A stretch of DNA of 64,000 nt from positions 1-64,000 of the forward strand of contig SUYG01000020.1 of NCBI GenBank assembly GCA_015060555.1, written 5' to 3'. Below the pieces are notes generated by a model that was not told the DNA's origin, searched no databases, and saw only the letters and a list, made by a program, of their open reading frames with translations. The translations under genes were made by a program, and so were the position numbers. Below are positions 16,356-25,276 of this stretch, in pieces; position 1 is the stretch's first letter; each line of letters opens with the position of its first letter. This DNA comes from Physcousia sp015060555. GTDB lineage: Bacteria; Bacteroidota; Bacteroidia; Bacteroidales; Bacteroidaceae.

Positions 16356-18782
16356 ATGAAACGTAAGCTATTAGCCCTCTGCTGGCTACTCGTCATGAGC
16401 GCTTCCGCCAAGGTCACGGCACAGACCGTGAACCTGGCGGAGGCGACCATCGTCTATGACAACGCCGACGCCCCGCTGGTGAAGCACATGGCAACGGTGC
16501 TGGCCGACGACATAGAGCGTGTGGCAGGCTCGCGGCCGAAGATCAGCACACAGCACGAGGGAGGCCCCTGCATCGCCATCGGAACCGTGGAGCGCACAGG
16601 GCGCCACAGCGAACTGCAAGGCACGTGGGAGCGCTACGCCATCGACACGAAGGACGACTGCCTGAGCATCACGGGCTCCGACCCCCGCGGACTGGCCTAC
16701 GGCATCTTCCACGTCAGCGAAGCCATTGGCGTGAGTCCTTGGTACTGGTTCGCCGACATACCCGCTGACAAGCGCAACCGTCGCGTCTTTGCCTATGCCG
16801 AGGACTGCGTCAGCGCATCGCCCACCATCAAGTACCGTGGCATCTTCATCAACGATGAGGACTGGGGCATGAAGACATGGGCGGCAGCGAACTATGAGAG
16901 GGAGCTGGGCGACATCGGCCCTAAGACCTACGACCGCGTCTGTGAACTCATCCTGCGTCTGAAAGGCAACATGCTGGCGCCGGCCATGCACCCCTGCACA
17001 GGTGCCTTCTACAGCCATCCCGAGAGCCAGCGCATGGCGGACAAATGGGGCATCATGATTACCACCAGCCACTGCGAGCCGCTGCTGTTCAACAACGCTG
17101 CCAAATCAGAGTGGGACAAGGCGCGCGACGGCGAATGGAACTACGAGACCAACAGCTCCACCATCATCAGGAAACTCGACAGCCGCATCCGCGAGACGGC
17201 GCAGTACGACAACATCTACACCATGGGCATGCGGGGCCTGCACGACGAGGCCATGAAAGGCAGCAAAGACCCTAAGAAGCGCGCCAGCACACTGGAGAAG
17301 GTCATCGCTAAGCAGCGGGCTATCCTGAAGAAGTACAAGAAGCAGAAGCCCGAAGAGCTGCCGCAGATCTTCGTCCCCTACAAGGAGGCGCTGGACATCT
17401 ATGATGCCGGTCTGCGCGTGCCAGAGGACATCACGCTGGTGTGGCCCGATGACAACTACGGCTACATGAAACGCATCAGCAATGCCGCTGAACAGCAGCG
17501 CAGCGGACACAGCGGCGTCTATTACCACATCTCCTATCTCGGCACACCCCACGACTACCTCTGGATTCCCAGCACAGCACCACAGCTGATGTACGAGGAA
17601 CTGCGAAAGGCCTACAACGCAGGCGCCGACCGCTACTGGCTGCTGAACGTGGGTGACATCAAGCCCTTGGAGATGCAGATGCAGCAGTTCTTTGACATGG
17701 CCTACGACTTCGGAGCTTTCACCTACGACAATGTCAACGCCTACCAGCCTGCCTTCCTCGCACGCCTCTTCGGCCAGAACGCTGGACGTCCGGCTCAGTC
17801 CGACGGAACGCTTGATCCCTCAAGGGCTTTCACCTATATCCTCGACACCTACTACCGTCTGGCCTGGAACCGCAAGCCGGAGTACATGGGCTACGAGATT
17901 GAGTGGGACTCCACCTACAAGCATCTCTACGACAGCGATTTCTCCTTCGAGACGGGCACGGCACAGAAACGCCTTGCCGACTACGAGGCCATCTGCTTTG
18001 CCTACGACGCCATCGAGCGCGAGGTGGCCGAGGAGCTGCGCCCTGCCCTCTTCGAGATGCTGGGCTATGCCGTTCACTCGGCCTACCAGATGAACCGCAA
18101 GTTCCTGTATGCCCAGCGCAACCACGAGACGGGCAACAGCGTCTATGCTGAGATGTCACGTGATGCCTGTCGCCAGATTGAGCGCCTGCGCGAACGCTAC
18201 AACACGCAGCTCAACGGCAAGTGGAACCAGATGATGTCCGCTGTGCCGCCCGGCTATACGGCACTCTACCACAAGATGCCGGAATATGTCGAAGCACCCA
18301 CCGATGCCTACCGTCTGCCCGACTTCTGGCGCTATCCCGAACTGCCCAACAAAATCGACCTCGCCACGCTCAACGTAGAGGCTCCCTTCCGTCTGCTCCA
18401 AGGCATCGGCACGGATTGGGTGGCGTTGCAGATGGGCGAAGCGATAGGAATGAAAAGTGAGGAAGTGAAAAATGAAAAAGTAAATATACCCATTCCCACT
18501 TCTCAGAGGGCATCGTCCATCACCCTCTGCCTCTCCGTCATCCCTGTATGGCCAGTCTCCACGGACTGCAGCAACCGCTTCGCTGTCAGCGTAGATGGTG
18601 GCGAGCGCGTGGTGTGCGAGAACACCTTCAAGGAATGGGGAAAGGCGTGGAAGAAGCAGGTGCTGGAGAACCGCAAGGAGTTCCTGGTGACGCTGCCCTT
18701 GGACACCACACGCCAGAACCACACCCTCACACTCTCCATCATCGACCCGGGTCAGATGATCCAGAAAATTACCTTTGAATAG
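16356..18782 (+). CDS. GH115 alpha-glucuronidase
   Basis: ATG 16356 follows the GH98 stop by 5 nt and gives a signal peptide (MKRKLLALCWLLVMSASAK) and 808 residues. The pattern fits GH115 throughout: GLAYGIFHVSEAIGVSPWYWF, KYRGIFINDEDWGMKTWA, MHPCTGAFYS, MGMRGLHDEAM, WPDDNYGYMKR and YRLPDFWRYP-type segments. GH115 removes (methyl)glucuronic acid side chains from xylan, also inside the chain. There is no NLAGQRM-type tail, so it is probably periplasmic. Near position 18451 a short-unit repeat adds a lysine/glutamate-rich stretch in frame, shortly before the C-terminal beta domain. Confidence 0.9.
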   Translation: MKRKLLALCWLLVMSASAKVTAQTVNLAEATIVYDNADAPLVKHMATVLADDIERVAGSRPKISTQHEGGPCIAIGTVERTGRHSELQGTWERYAIDTKDDCLSITGSDPRGLAYGIFHVSEAIGVSPWYWFADIPADKRNRRVFAYAEDCVSASPTIKYRGIFINDEDWGMKTWAAANYERELGDIGPKTYDRVCELILRLKGNMLAPAMHPCTGAFYSHPESQRMADKWGIMITTSHCEPLLFNNAAKSEWDKARDGEWNYETNSSTIIRKLDSRIRETAQYDNIYTMGMRGLHDEAMKGSKDPKKRASTLEKVIAKQRAILKKYKKQKPEELPQIFVPYKEALDIYDAGLRVPEDITLVWPDDNYGYMKRISNAAEQQRSGHSGVYYHISYLGTPHDYLWIPSTAPQLMYEELRKAYNAGADRYWLLNVGDIKPLEMQMQQFFDMAYDFGAFTYDNVNAYQPAFLARLFGQNAGRPAQSDGTLDPSRAFTYILDTYYRLAWNRKPEYMGYEIEWDSTYKHLYDSDFSFETGTAQKRLADYEAICFAYDAIEREVAEELRPALFEMLGYAVHSAYQMNRKFLYAQRNHETGNSVYAEMSRDACRQIERLRERYNTQLNGKWNQMMSAVPPGYTALYHKMPEYVEAPTDAYRLPDFWRYPELPNKIDLATLNVEAPFRLLQGIGTDWVALQMGEAIGMKSEEVKNEKVNIPIPTSQRASSITLCLSVIPVWPVSTDCSNRFAVSVDGGERVVCENTFKEWGKAWKKQVLENRKEFLVTLPLDTTRQNHTLTLSIIDPGQMIQKITFE
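18451..18480. repeat. In-frame short-unit repeat in the GH115 gene
   Basis: The stretch is made of GTGAAAAATGAAAA-like units, the same words found between nqrD and nqrE (27366-27464) and next to the polymerase gene (23590-23668). It encodes MKSEEVKNEK, a low-complexity insertion in the linker before the last domain. Confidence 0.75.
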
Positions 18783-18800
18783 AACACACCACACAATAAA

Positions 18801-21119
18801 ATGAGACGCTTCTCTCCTGTTCTCGTAGCCGCATTCCTGGCCACAACCGCTGCGGCACAACCCAAGTTCTCGCAGCCGCACGGCCTCTATGACGGCGGAA
18901 CGCTTGTCGTCAACATCACCAGCGACTCCGGCGCTGACATCCACTACACCACCGACGGCAGCACACCGACGGCAGCCAGTCGTCTGTATTCAACGCCGCT
19001 GACTGTCACCAGAACCACCATCCTGCGTGCTGTGGAAGTGGTGGGAGACAGCATCTCACCTGTCGCCACGGCCAGTTACATCTTCGTCCACTCGGTACTC
19101 TCTCAATCCAATACCCCTGCAGGCTATCCCACGGAATGGGGCGCCTACTGCCAGATTGCGGGTACGGCCATCGCGGACTACGAGATGGACCCTGAGATGA
19201 CCTCCGATGCCACGTTGCGGCCACAGATTATAGAGGGCCTCAGGCAGCTGCCCATCCTCAGCATCGTCTCGGACAAGGACAACTTCTTCAGCAAAGAAAG
19301 AGATGAAGAACGGGGTGGCATATACATCTTCACAGGACCGCCCGTGGGCGACGGCACAGGACACGGCTGGACACGCCCGGCCAGCGTGGAGCTCTTCGGT
19401 GGTCCGCAGGAGCATGACTACAGCGGGGGCTGCGGCGTGCGTCTGCATGGTGGCCACGGCCGTCTGGCTGAGAAGAATCCCAAGCATTCGTTCCGTCTCG
19501 TCTTCAAGAAGGAGTACGGCAAGAAGACGATGAAATACCCCGTCTTCGGCGAGGACGAGCCGGCACAGTTCGACCAACTGGTGGTGCGCTGTCATTTCGG
19601 CTACACATGGTACCACTGGGACAACACCAACCGCCAGAGGGCACAATATACGCGCGATGTATGGACACGCCGCATGCAGCGGAAGATGGGAGACACCAGC
19701 GTCAACGCCCTCTACGTGCATCTCTTCCTGAACGGGATGTACTGGGGACTCTACAATATCTCAGAGCGTGTTGATGACCAGTTTGGCAAGAACCATCTGG
19801 GAGCCGCCAAGAGCGACATCGATGTCATCAAGGTGGAAGAGGAAGGTGGCAACCACATCGAAGCCAGCGAGGGAACGATGGAAGCGTGGAACCAGATGCT
19901 GGCAACGGCAGCGGCCGTGGGCAGCGAGCCTGACGATGAAGCCTACGCACGACTGGACACGCTCCTGGACATCGACCACTTCATCGACTACATGATTATC
20001 AACCAATATGCCGGCAACACAGACTGGGACCATCACAACTGGTATGCCATCCGACGCCATAACAACGAAGAGAGCGTGAGCGAGGGCTTCCGCTTCCTGT
20101 GCTGGGACAGCGAGTTGGTCCTGCTCAACGTCAACGAGAACCTCGCCGACGGCTCACCGAATAACGGCATCCCCACTACCCTATTCCGCCAGTTGCTGGG
20201 CAACGACGACTTCGCACGCCGCTATGTCCGCCGTGCCAGGCAGCTGCTGGCCGACGACGGCCTGCTCGGCGAGACATCTGTGGTGCAAGTCTGGGACAGC
20301 CTCTACAACACCATCGACAAAGCACTCTACGACGAGGCGGCACGATGGGGCGACTATCGCCGCGATGTCCACCCATGGCAGTCGCGCGGACAACTGTACA
20401 CCGTGGAAGACTACTACCTGCCTGAGCGCAACCGTCTGCTCACAACCTATTTCCCCTATCGCACAGACATCGTCCTCAACCAGATTCTGGCCCACGTGGA
20501 CATCGATGACTTCGAGGCTCCGGACGACTGGTTGCTCATGGCCTCTGATATGTTCTATGACTGGGACGGCACGGGAGGCGATGCCCAGGCTGTCGGCAAC
20601 TGCCGCGATGCTGAGGTGCACCTGAAGTCGATTCTCTCAGGAGGCGGTGTGGTCGCTGGTCTCAGCTCTGTCAGCGAATATAAATATGCCGACATCACGG
20701 AATATGACAAGCTGGTCATCCGAGGCTCAGGCAACCTGCGCATCCTCGTCAACAGACAGAACAACCAGGAGCGCACATGGAAGGAGCTGCAAGTCAGCGT
20801 CAACGAGAACAGCCCCTACTGGGACAGCGAATACGGATGTCTCATCATCCCCCTGACAGACCTGAAGGACAGGCTTAACAACAAAGGCGCAGCGCACGAC
20901 GAGGACTACATCCACCTGAATGCCATCAAGGTGAACTGGAATGCCAGCGCACTCGTGAAAGCCGTCTATCTCGTGCCGAAGATTGATGACACCTCCATCG
21001 CCGCCAACAGCTTCCGTAGCATCAATGACGGTCGCTACTACAACCTGAGCGGTCAAGTGGTTGACCGTCCCACCAAGGGTATATATATAAGGAACGGGAA
21101 GAAAATCGTTGTTAAATAA
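18801..21119 (+). CDS. CotH-like secreted protein with CHB_HEX_C domain
   Basis: The protein has 772 residues with a signal peptide (ending AAAQP). Residues about 30-95 are a CHB_HEX_C-type domain (DIHYTTDGSTPT). Residues about 140-580 match the CotH kinase-like family: GCGVRLHGGHGR, KHSFRLVFKKEYG, LYVHLFLNGMYWGLYNISERVD and FLCWDSELVL. CotH of Bacillus phosphorylates a spore-coat protein; the role of secreted CotH homologues in Bacteroidota is not established. A C-terminal beta-sandwich and the tail YNLSGQVV ... GIYIRNGKKIVVK follow. It is the third gene of the xylan operon (18 nt after GH115). A role in modifying or anchoring secreted enzymes is possible but not shown. Confidence 0.82.
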   Translation: MRRFSPVLVAAFLATTAAAQPKFSQPHGLYDGGTLVVNITSDSGADIHYTTDGSTPTAASRLYSTPLTVTRTTILRAVEVVGDSISPVATASYIFVHSVLSQSNTPAGYPTEWGAYCQIAGTAIADYEMDPEMTSDATLRPQIIEGLRQLPILSIVSDKDNFFSKERDEERGGIYIFTGPPVGDGTGHGWTRPASVELFGGPQEHDYSGGCGVRLHGGHGRLAEKNPKHSFRLVFKKEYGKKTMKYPVFGEDEPAQFDQLVVRCHFGYTWYHWDNTNRQRAQYTRDVWTRRMQRKMGDTSVNALYVHLFLNGMYWGLYNISERVDDQFGKNHLGAAKSDIDVIKVEEEGGNHIEASEGTMEAWNQMLATAAAVGSEPDDEAYARLDTLLDIDHFIDYMIINQYAGNTDWDHHNWYAIRRHNNEESVSEGFRFLCWDSELVLLNVNENLADGSPNNGIPTTLFRQLLGNDDFARRYVRRARQLLADDGLLGETSVVQVWDSLYNTIDKALYDEAARWGDYRRDVHPWQSRGQLYTVEDYYLPERNRLLTTYFPYRTDIVLNQILAHVDIDDFEAPDDWLLMASDMFYDWDGTGGDAQAVGNCRDAEVHLKSILSGGGVVAGLSSVSEYKYADITEYDKLVIRGSGNLRILVNRQNNQERTWKELQVSVNENSPYWDSEYGCLIIPLTDLKDRLNNKGAAHDEDYIHLNAIKVNWNASALVKAVYLVPKIDDTSIAANSFRSINDGRYYNLSGQVVDRPTKGIYIRNGKKIVVK

Positions 21120-21143
21120 GAGACTATGAAATATACAACCATT

Positions 21144-22937
21144 ATGAAACACTCCTTCTGTTTACTCCTGCTACTCGTTGCAGGACTGATGTCTGTGAAA
21201 GCAGACAACATCGTGGTTGACGGCACCACACGCTCGTACAATGTCTATGCGCCCAGCAACCTCGGCGAGAACCGTCCGCTGCTCATCTTCTGTCACGGCT
21301 ACAACCAGGATGCCAACTGGATGCAGAACAGCGAGTTCAAGAACGAGACTGTGAGCATGGAAGCCGTCTGCGATACGGCCAAGTTCGTGGTCGTCTTCCC
21401 CAACGGCATCAACAAAGCATGGGACACCAGCGGCGACCGCGACATCAACTTCGTCAAGGCCATCATCGACAAGATGGTGACGCAGCACAAGATCGACCGC
21501 AACCGCGTCTATCTCGGCGGCTTCTCCATGGGCGGTATGTTCACCTACCATGCCATGAACCGCATCCCCAACCTCATCGCTGCCTTCGCGCCTGTCAGCG
21601 GCTACCCCATGGGTGGTGCCTCGGCGGGCGCCAACGTGCGTCCGTTGCCTATCTTGCACATCCATGGCACAGGCGATGCCACCTGCGGCTTCAGCGGCGT
21701 GCAGCCTGCGCTGAATGTGTGGATTAACCACAACGGCTGCCCCACAACGGCCAAGGTGAAGACCAGCTACAACGGCTTCGGCGGCGCTAAGCTCCACATC
21801 TGGGGACCAGGCAACGATGGCGTGGAAGTGCGACTGCTGGAACTCGCCGACAAAGGCCACTGGATCTGCAAGGAACCGCAGGTATATACGGGCAAGGAGA
21901 TCTGGAACTTCTGCAAGAACTATACGCTGAACAAGACCACGCCTAACGTCAGCATCACTGCGCCGAAGGCTGGCCTGAAATACATCTGCTACGCCCCCTC
22001 CGGCGAAGCTTTCTTTCCTGACATCACCATCACGGCCAACGCCGATGACCCCAACGGAACCGTTGAGAAGGTGGAGTTCTACGATGACAAGACGTTGCTG
22101 GCCACCTGCACTGCCAAGCCCTACAAGGCCGTGCTCACCGATGTCAAGAAGGGCAAGCACACGCTGAAGGTTGTGGCCACGGACAACGACGGCGAGACGA
22201 GCTCTGCCACCGTGGAGGTCACGATGCAGGCCCCGTTAGCAGCCGTCACCTTCTCCTCCTTCAGCGAGGCCGGTGCCATCCCCGCTGGCTGGACAACCTA
22301 TGACAGCAGCGAACGTCGCACAGGCTACAGCAACGGTTACAACCAAGGCTGCCGCGTGCTGGAGTTCACAGGAACACCCCGTGGGCTCGGCACCGGCCTT
22401 TACTTTCGCAACATCAACGGAAGAGCCAAACAGGGCTGGGCCAAATTCGGGCTGGCCGATGCCGGCACTACGCTGACGCTGACGCCCGGACAATACCTGC
22501 TGCGCTACAAGATCTGCAACTGGAATATGCCAGACTTCGGCGCCGTGGACGTTTGCATCGAGAAGCGCTCAGGCGGCTCTTGCGTTGCCAAGCAGACTTA
22601 TACCCCCGACGTCAACATCGGCAATTCAGCCTCCAACAGCTTCGGCAATCTGACACAGCAGGCCTTTGAGTTTGAAATCACCGAAGAAGCCATCTACACC
22701 ATCGCCTTCTACTCCGCAGCATCGGAATGGAGCGACTGCATCATCGGACAGCTTTCCCTGATTGCCAAGAGCTACACCCCTACTGGCATCAGCGCCACAC
22801 CCACGGAGCAGGCGGCACACACTTCAGCCGCTGGCACCTATGACCTCAGTGGCCGCATCATCAAACATCCCTCCGACAACCGCCAACTTCCCAAAGGCAT
22901 TTATATCCAGAACGGCAGGAAGTACATCATCAAATAA
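21144..22937 (+). CDS. Secreted CE1-type esterase (feruloyl/acetyl xylan esterase-like)
   Basis: ATG 21144 gives the cleaner signal peptide (MKHSFCLLLLLVAGLMSVKA); an in-frame ATG at 21126 is the alternative. The esterase domain has FCHGYNQDANW, GGFSMGG (nucleophile serine 128 from the chosen start), HIHGTGDATCG and DKGHW. It is followed by an Ig-like domain (VEKVEFYDDKTLL ... LKVVATDNDGETSS), a carbohydrate-binding-like sandwich (AIPAGWTTYDSS ...) and the tail YDLSGRII ... KGIYIQNGRKYIIK. It is related to the esterase domain of the 8484 protein. As the last gene of the operon with GH98 and GH115 it probably removes ester side groups from xylan; which ester cannot be told. Confidence 0.86.
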   Translation: MKHSFCLLLLLVAGLMSVKADNIVVDGTTRSYNVYAPSNLGENRPLLIFCHGYNQDANWMQNSEFKNETVSMEAVCDTAKFVVVFPNGINKAWDTSGDRDINFVKAIIDKMVTQHKIDRNRVYLGGFSMGGMFTYHAMNRIPNLIAAFAPVSGYPMGGASAGANVRPLPILHIHGTGDATCGFSGVQPALNVWINHNGCPTTAKVKTSYNGFGGAKLHIWGPGNDGVEVRLLELADKGHWICKEPQVYTGKEIWNFCKNYTLNKTTPNVSITAPKAGLKYICYAPSGEAFFPDITITANADDPNGTVEKVEFYDDKTLLATCTAKPYKAVLTDVKKGKHTLKVVATDNDGETSSATVEVTMQAPLAAVTFSSFSEAGAIPAGWTTYDSSERRTGYSNGYNQGCRVLEFTGTPRGLGTGLYFRNINGRAKQGWAKFGLADAGTTLTLTPGQYLLRYKICNWNMPDFGAVDVCIEKRSGGSCVAKQTYTPDVNIGNSASNSFGNLTQQAFEFEITEEAIYTIAFYSAASEWSDCIIGQLSLIAKSYTPTGISATPTEQAAHTSAAGTYDLSGRIIKHPSDNRQLPKGIYIQNGRKYIIK

Positions 22938-22970
22938 GATGACAACCCATATCATGCCTGTTCTTATCGA

Positions 22971-23162
22971 TTTTCTCACCTATGAGAAACAATTTTCTCA
23001 CCTATGAGAAAACAATTTGCCACCAGTGGCAAAAACTGAAAGACCTTGCTCTTACAACTGAAAGACCTTGCTCTTACAACTGAAAGACCTTGCTCTTACG
23101 ACTGGAGGTCATGGGCTCACGCTGGAAGCTCATGGACTCACGCTGGAAGCTCATGGACTCAC
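22971..23162. repeat. Array of ~22-bp tandem repeats, partly hairpins
   Basis: Three blocks follow each other. Block 1 has two copies of TTTTCTCACCTATGAGAAA (self-complementary) at 22971 and 22993, then the hairpin TTTGCCACCAGTGGCAAA at 23017. Block 2 has three perfect 22-bp copies at 23034, 23056 and 23078, containing GACCTTGCTCTTAC. Block 3 has three 21-bp copies at 23100, 23121 and 23142, containing GGAAGCTCATGGACTCAC. The period of 21-23 bp persists while the sequence changes. No spacer-like unique sequence separates the copies. Confidence 0.9.
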
Positions 23163-23222
23163 AGCAAGCATACCATGCAATCATCCCAGCCCTTATTCGT
23201 GTGAAATGTTAAATAGATGTTA

Positions 23223-23322
23223 AAACCTACACCTTTTTGGCCAACCTACACCCTAACCTGCACCAGCTTAACCAATTTATACTTTGACGATTAACCATCA
23301 AAGGTGTAGGAGTGTAGGTTTT
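23223..23322. repeat. Composite inverted repeat 4 (ctacacc arms)
   Basis: The left arm (23223-23264) repeats AACCTACACC-like words three times; the right arm (23299-23322) holds AAAGGTGTAGG and AGTGTAGGTTT. The centre of about 34 nt is A/T-rich but not clearly palindromic. With the array before it this accounts for most of 22938-23424, in which I see no gene. Confidence 0.8.
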
Positions 23323-23424
23323 TTTAGCAAAATCTCATACGCGCACGCGCGCGAACCTCTTTATAGTTTTACGTTGAGGATTGAGCGCATTGTGTGCATC
23401 CAAGTTTTTTAGAGGGAATTTGTG

Positions 23425-23586
23425 CTACGCAAATGATTGCAGTTCCGTAGCCTCGCTGATGGCATCATCATAGCCTGTCAATGCGGCAAAAGGTGCAAAC
23501 TGAGCAGCCCTTTGCATCATTGACATCTGTGGATGTCTCTTCGAAACAGGATGCGGCAGGTTGATGATGTCTTCGTAGTTGTCCAT
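23425..23586 (-). CDS. YolD-like small protein
   Basis: The ATG at 23586 gives 53 residues; an earlier in-frame ATG at 23616 would add a tail made from the repeat that lies there and is less likely. The sequence MDNYEDIINLPHPVSKRH and AAQFAPFAALTGYDDAI matches the YolD-like small proteins found beside UmuC-type polymerases. It is 84 nt downstream of such a polymerase gene, on the same strand, which supports a joint role in damage tolerance. Its biochemical role is not known to me. Confidence 0.75.
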   Translation of the reverse strand: MDNYEDIINLPHPVSKRHPQMSMMQRAAQFAPFAALTGYDDAISEATELQSFA

Positions 23587-23589
23587 TCT

Positions 23590-23668
23590 TAACTTCGTTG
23601 ACTTTTCATTTTTCACTTTTCATTTTTCACTTTTCACTCTTCACTTTTCACTCTTCACTTTTCACTCG
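23590..23668. repeat. Short-unit repeat between polymerase and YolD-like genes
   Basis: About nine units of TTTTCACT or TTTTCATT (8-9 nt) follow one another. Only one arm is present; no complementary array is found nearby. Confidence 0.85.
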
Positions 23669-23670
23669 CG

Positions 23671-25173
23671 CTATGCGCGATGTCCTCCTATTTGTGAGTT
23701 GCGCTCTTTGGCTGTAGCCCCTTCGGTATAGCTCACGCCACGCAGGATGGCATTCTTTCCGAAGCGTGATTTGATGGCCAGCTGTGCCGCCTGCAAGCGT
23801 CGTTCCTTATCCAGCGCTTCCTCCTCTTTCTTCTGACGCTGCGCCTCGGCCTCGTAATCCGTGAAGAGGTCAAGTTGTGTGGGGGTTGTATTTGCGTTGG
23901 CCTGCGCCTCGGGCACCACGTGATTTGTGACCAATGTGATGCGCCGGATGAGGAGGTCCGGATTGGTGATGCGTTCATAGAGGCGTACTGCTGCATCCGT
24001 AATCAGCGTGGAGGATGAAGTCTGTCGTGACAGGTTCTCTGTCCCATGTGCAGCTTTGGGCACTGTACGTCCGTAGTAGTCTGCCGTCACAGGACCTGTA
24101 TAGCGTGCTTTGCGCTCGGGGTCGGTCAGGTTCACCGTGTCGTAGTTGATGGTCAGCACCAGTTGGTCTGCTACCAGTTGTTTCGAAAAGAGACTAAGCG
24201 CCATGGCATCTGCCATCTCCTGCAGAACAACCTTCGCTTTGGCCCATTCGTAGGGCTCCTGCAGCACCTGTCCGCTGCTGAAGGAGTTCGATTCAGGACG
24301 GTAGGCCTTGATATATTCTATGGTACACGGCTCCCATCCCCAGGCATGATCGATGAGCAGCTCAGCACTCACGCCAAACAGTCGGTAGAAGAAGTCTTCG
24401 TTCTGCAGGGACTTCCTCGCTATCTGCCCCATGGTGGTGATGCCATACTGCGCCAACTTTGCAGCAATGCCCCGCCCTACTCGCCAGAAGGCTGTCAGCG
24501 GACGATGGTTCCAGAGCGTGCGACGATAGCTCATCTCATCAAGCTCAGCAATGCGAACGCCATCCTTGTCTGCCTCCACGTGCTTGGCCACAATATCCAT
24601 AGCCACCTTGGCCAGATACATGTTCGTGCCGATGCCTGCCGTGGCAGTGATGCCTGTAGTGGCCAGCACATCGCGAATCATCCGGATGGCCAGTTCATGC
24701 GGTGTCACCTTATAGATTCCAAGATAGGCTGTCACATCGATGAAGACCTCATCAATGCTATAGACATGAATATCCTCTGATGAGACATACTTCAGATAGG
24801 TCTTATAGACCTGCGTGCTGACTTCTATGTAGTGAGCCATACGCGGCGGCGCCACGATATAGTCCAGTTCCCAGTCGGGATGTGTCTTCAGTTGGGTGTC
24901 GTCTGATGACTTGCCGGCGAAATGCCATCCTGCATTACTCAGTCTCTCGTAGTTGACCTCCTTCACTCGCTGCACGACTTCAAACAACCGAGCCCGTCCA
25001 CCGATGCCATACGCTTTCATGGATGGCGAGACGGCCAGGCAGATGGTCTTGTCGGTGCGGCTCCTGTCAGCCACGACGAGGTTCGTGGTCAGCGGATCGA
25101 GTCCTCTGGCCACGCACTCCACCGAAGCATAGAAGGACTTCAGGTCAATGGCTATGTAAGTGCGGTCAGACAT
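23671..25173 (-). CDS. Y-family DNA polymerase (UmuC/DinB-like)
   Basis: This 500-residue protein begins YIAIDLKSFYASVECVARG, the first catalytic motif with the metal-binding aspartate and steric-gate region, and has YSIDEVFIDVT with the second catalytic acidic pair. A helix-hairpin-helix region follows (VGRGIAAKLAQYGI). Near the C-terminus TQLDLFTD fits a beta-clamp binding motif. The DLKSFYASVE form is closer to UmuC/UvrX-type enzymes than to Pol IV (DMDAFYASVE). The protein copies past DNA lesions with low fidelity. It starts close to the end of the nqr operon, past a hairpin; its own promoter was not found. Confidence 0.9.
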   Translation of the reverse strand: MSDRTYIAIDLKSFYASVECVARGLDPLTTNLVVADRSRTDKTICLAVSPSMKAYGIGGRARLFEVVQRVKEVNYERLSNAGWHFAGKSSDDTQLKTHPDWELDYIVAPPRMAHYIEVSTQVYKTYLKYVSSEDIHVYSIDEVFIDVTAYLGIYKVTPHELAIRMIRDVLATTGITATAGIGTNMYLAKVAMDIVAKHVEADKDGVRIAELDEMSYRRTLWNHRPLTAFWRVGRGIAAKLAQYGITTMGQIARKSLQNEDFFYRLFGVSAELLIDHAWGWEPCTIEYIKAYRPESNSFSSGQVLQEPYEWAKAKVVLQEMADAMALSLFSKQLVADQLVLTINYDTVNLTDPERKARYTGPVTADYYGRTVPKAAHGTENLSRQTSSSTLITDAAVRLYERITNPDLLIRRITLVTNHVVPEAQANANTTPTQLDLFTDYEAEAQRQKKEEEALDKERRLQAAQLAIKSRFGKNAILRGVSYTEGATAKERNSQIGGHRA

Positions 25174-25187
25174 TCTTTAGGAGAAAG

Positions 25188-25215
25188 CATCCCGCTGCCA
25201 GACGACAGCGGGATG
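25188..25215 (-). terminator. Hairpin at the end of the nqr operon
   Basis: CATCCCGCTG pairs perfectly with CAGCGGGATG around an 8-nt loop, 61 nt after the nqrF stop codon in the direction of transcription. The following T-run is poor, and the polymerase gene starts 15 nt further, so read-through is possible. Confidence 0.7.
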
Positions 25216-25276
25216 TTTCTTGATATTTGACTTTGGCTACGTTCGGCCAATTGAGAACGAATTCTCTTGGCGCTCG

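Noticed and set aside
23034..23162. Possible CRISPR array
   Set aside because: The copies of 21-22 bp are directly adjacent, with no unique spacers, and no cas genes are near.
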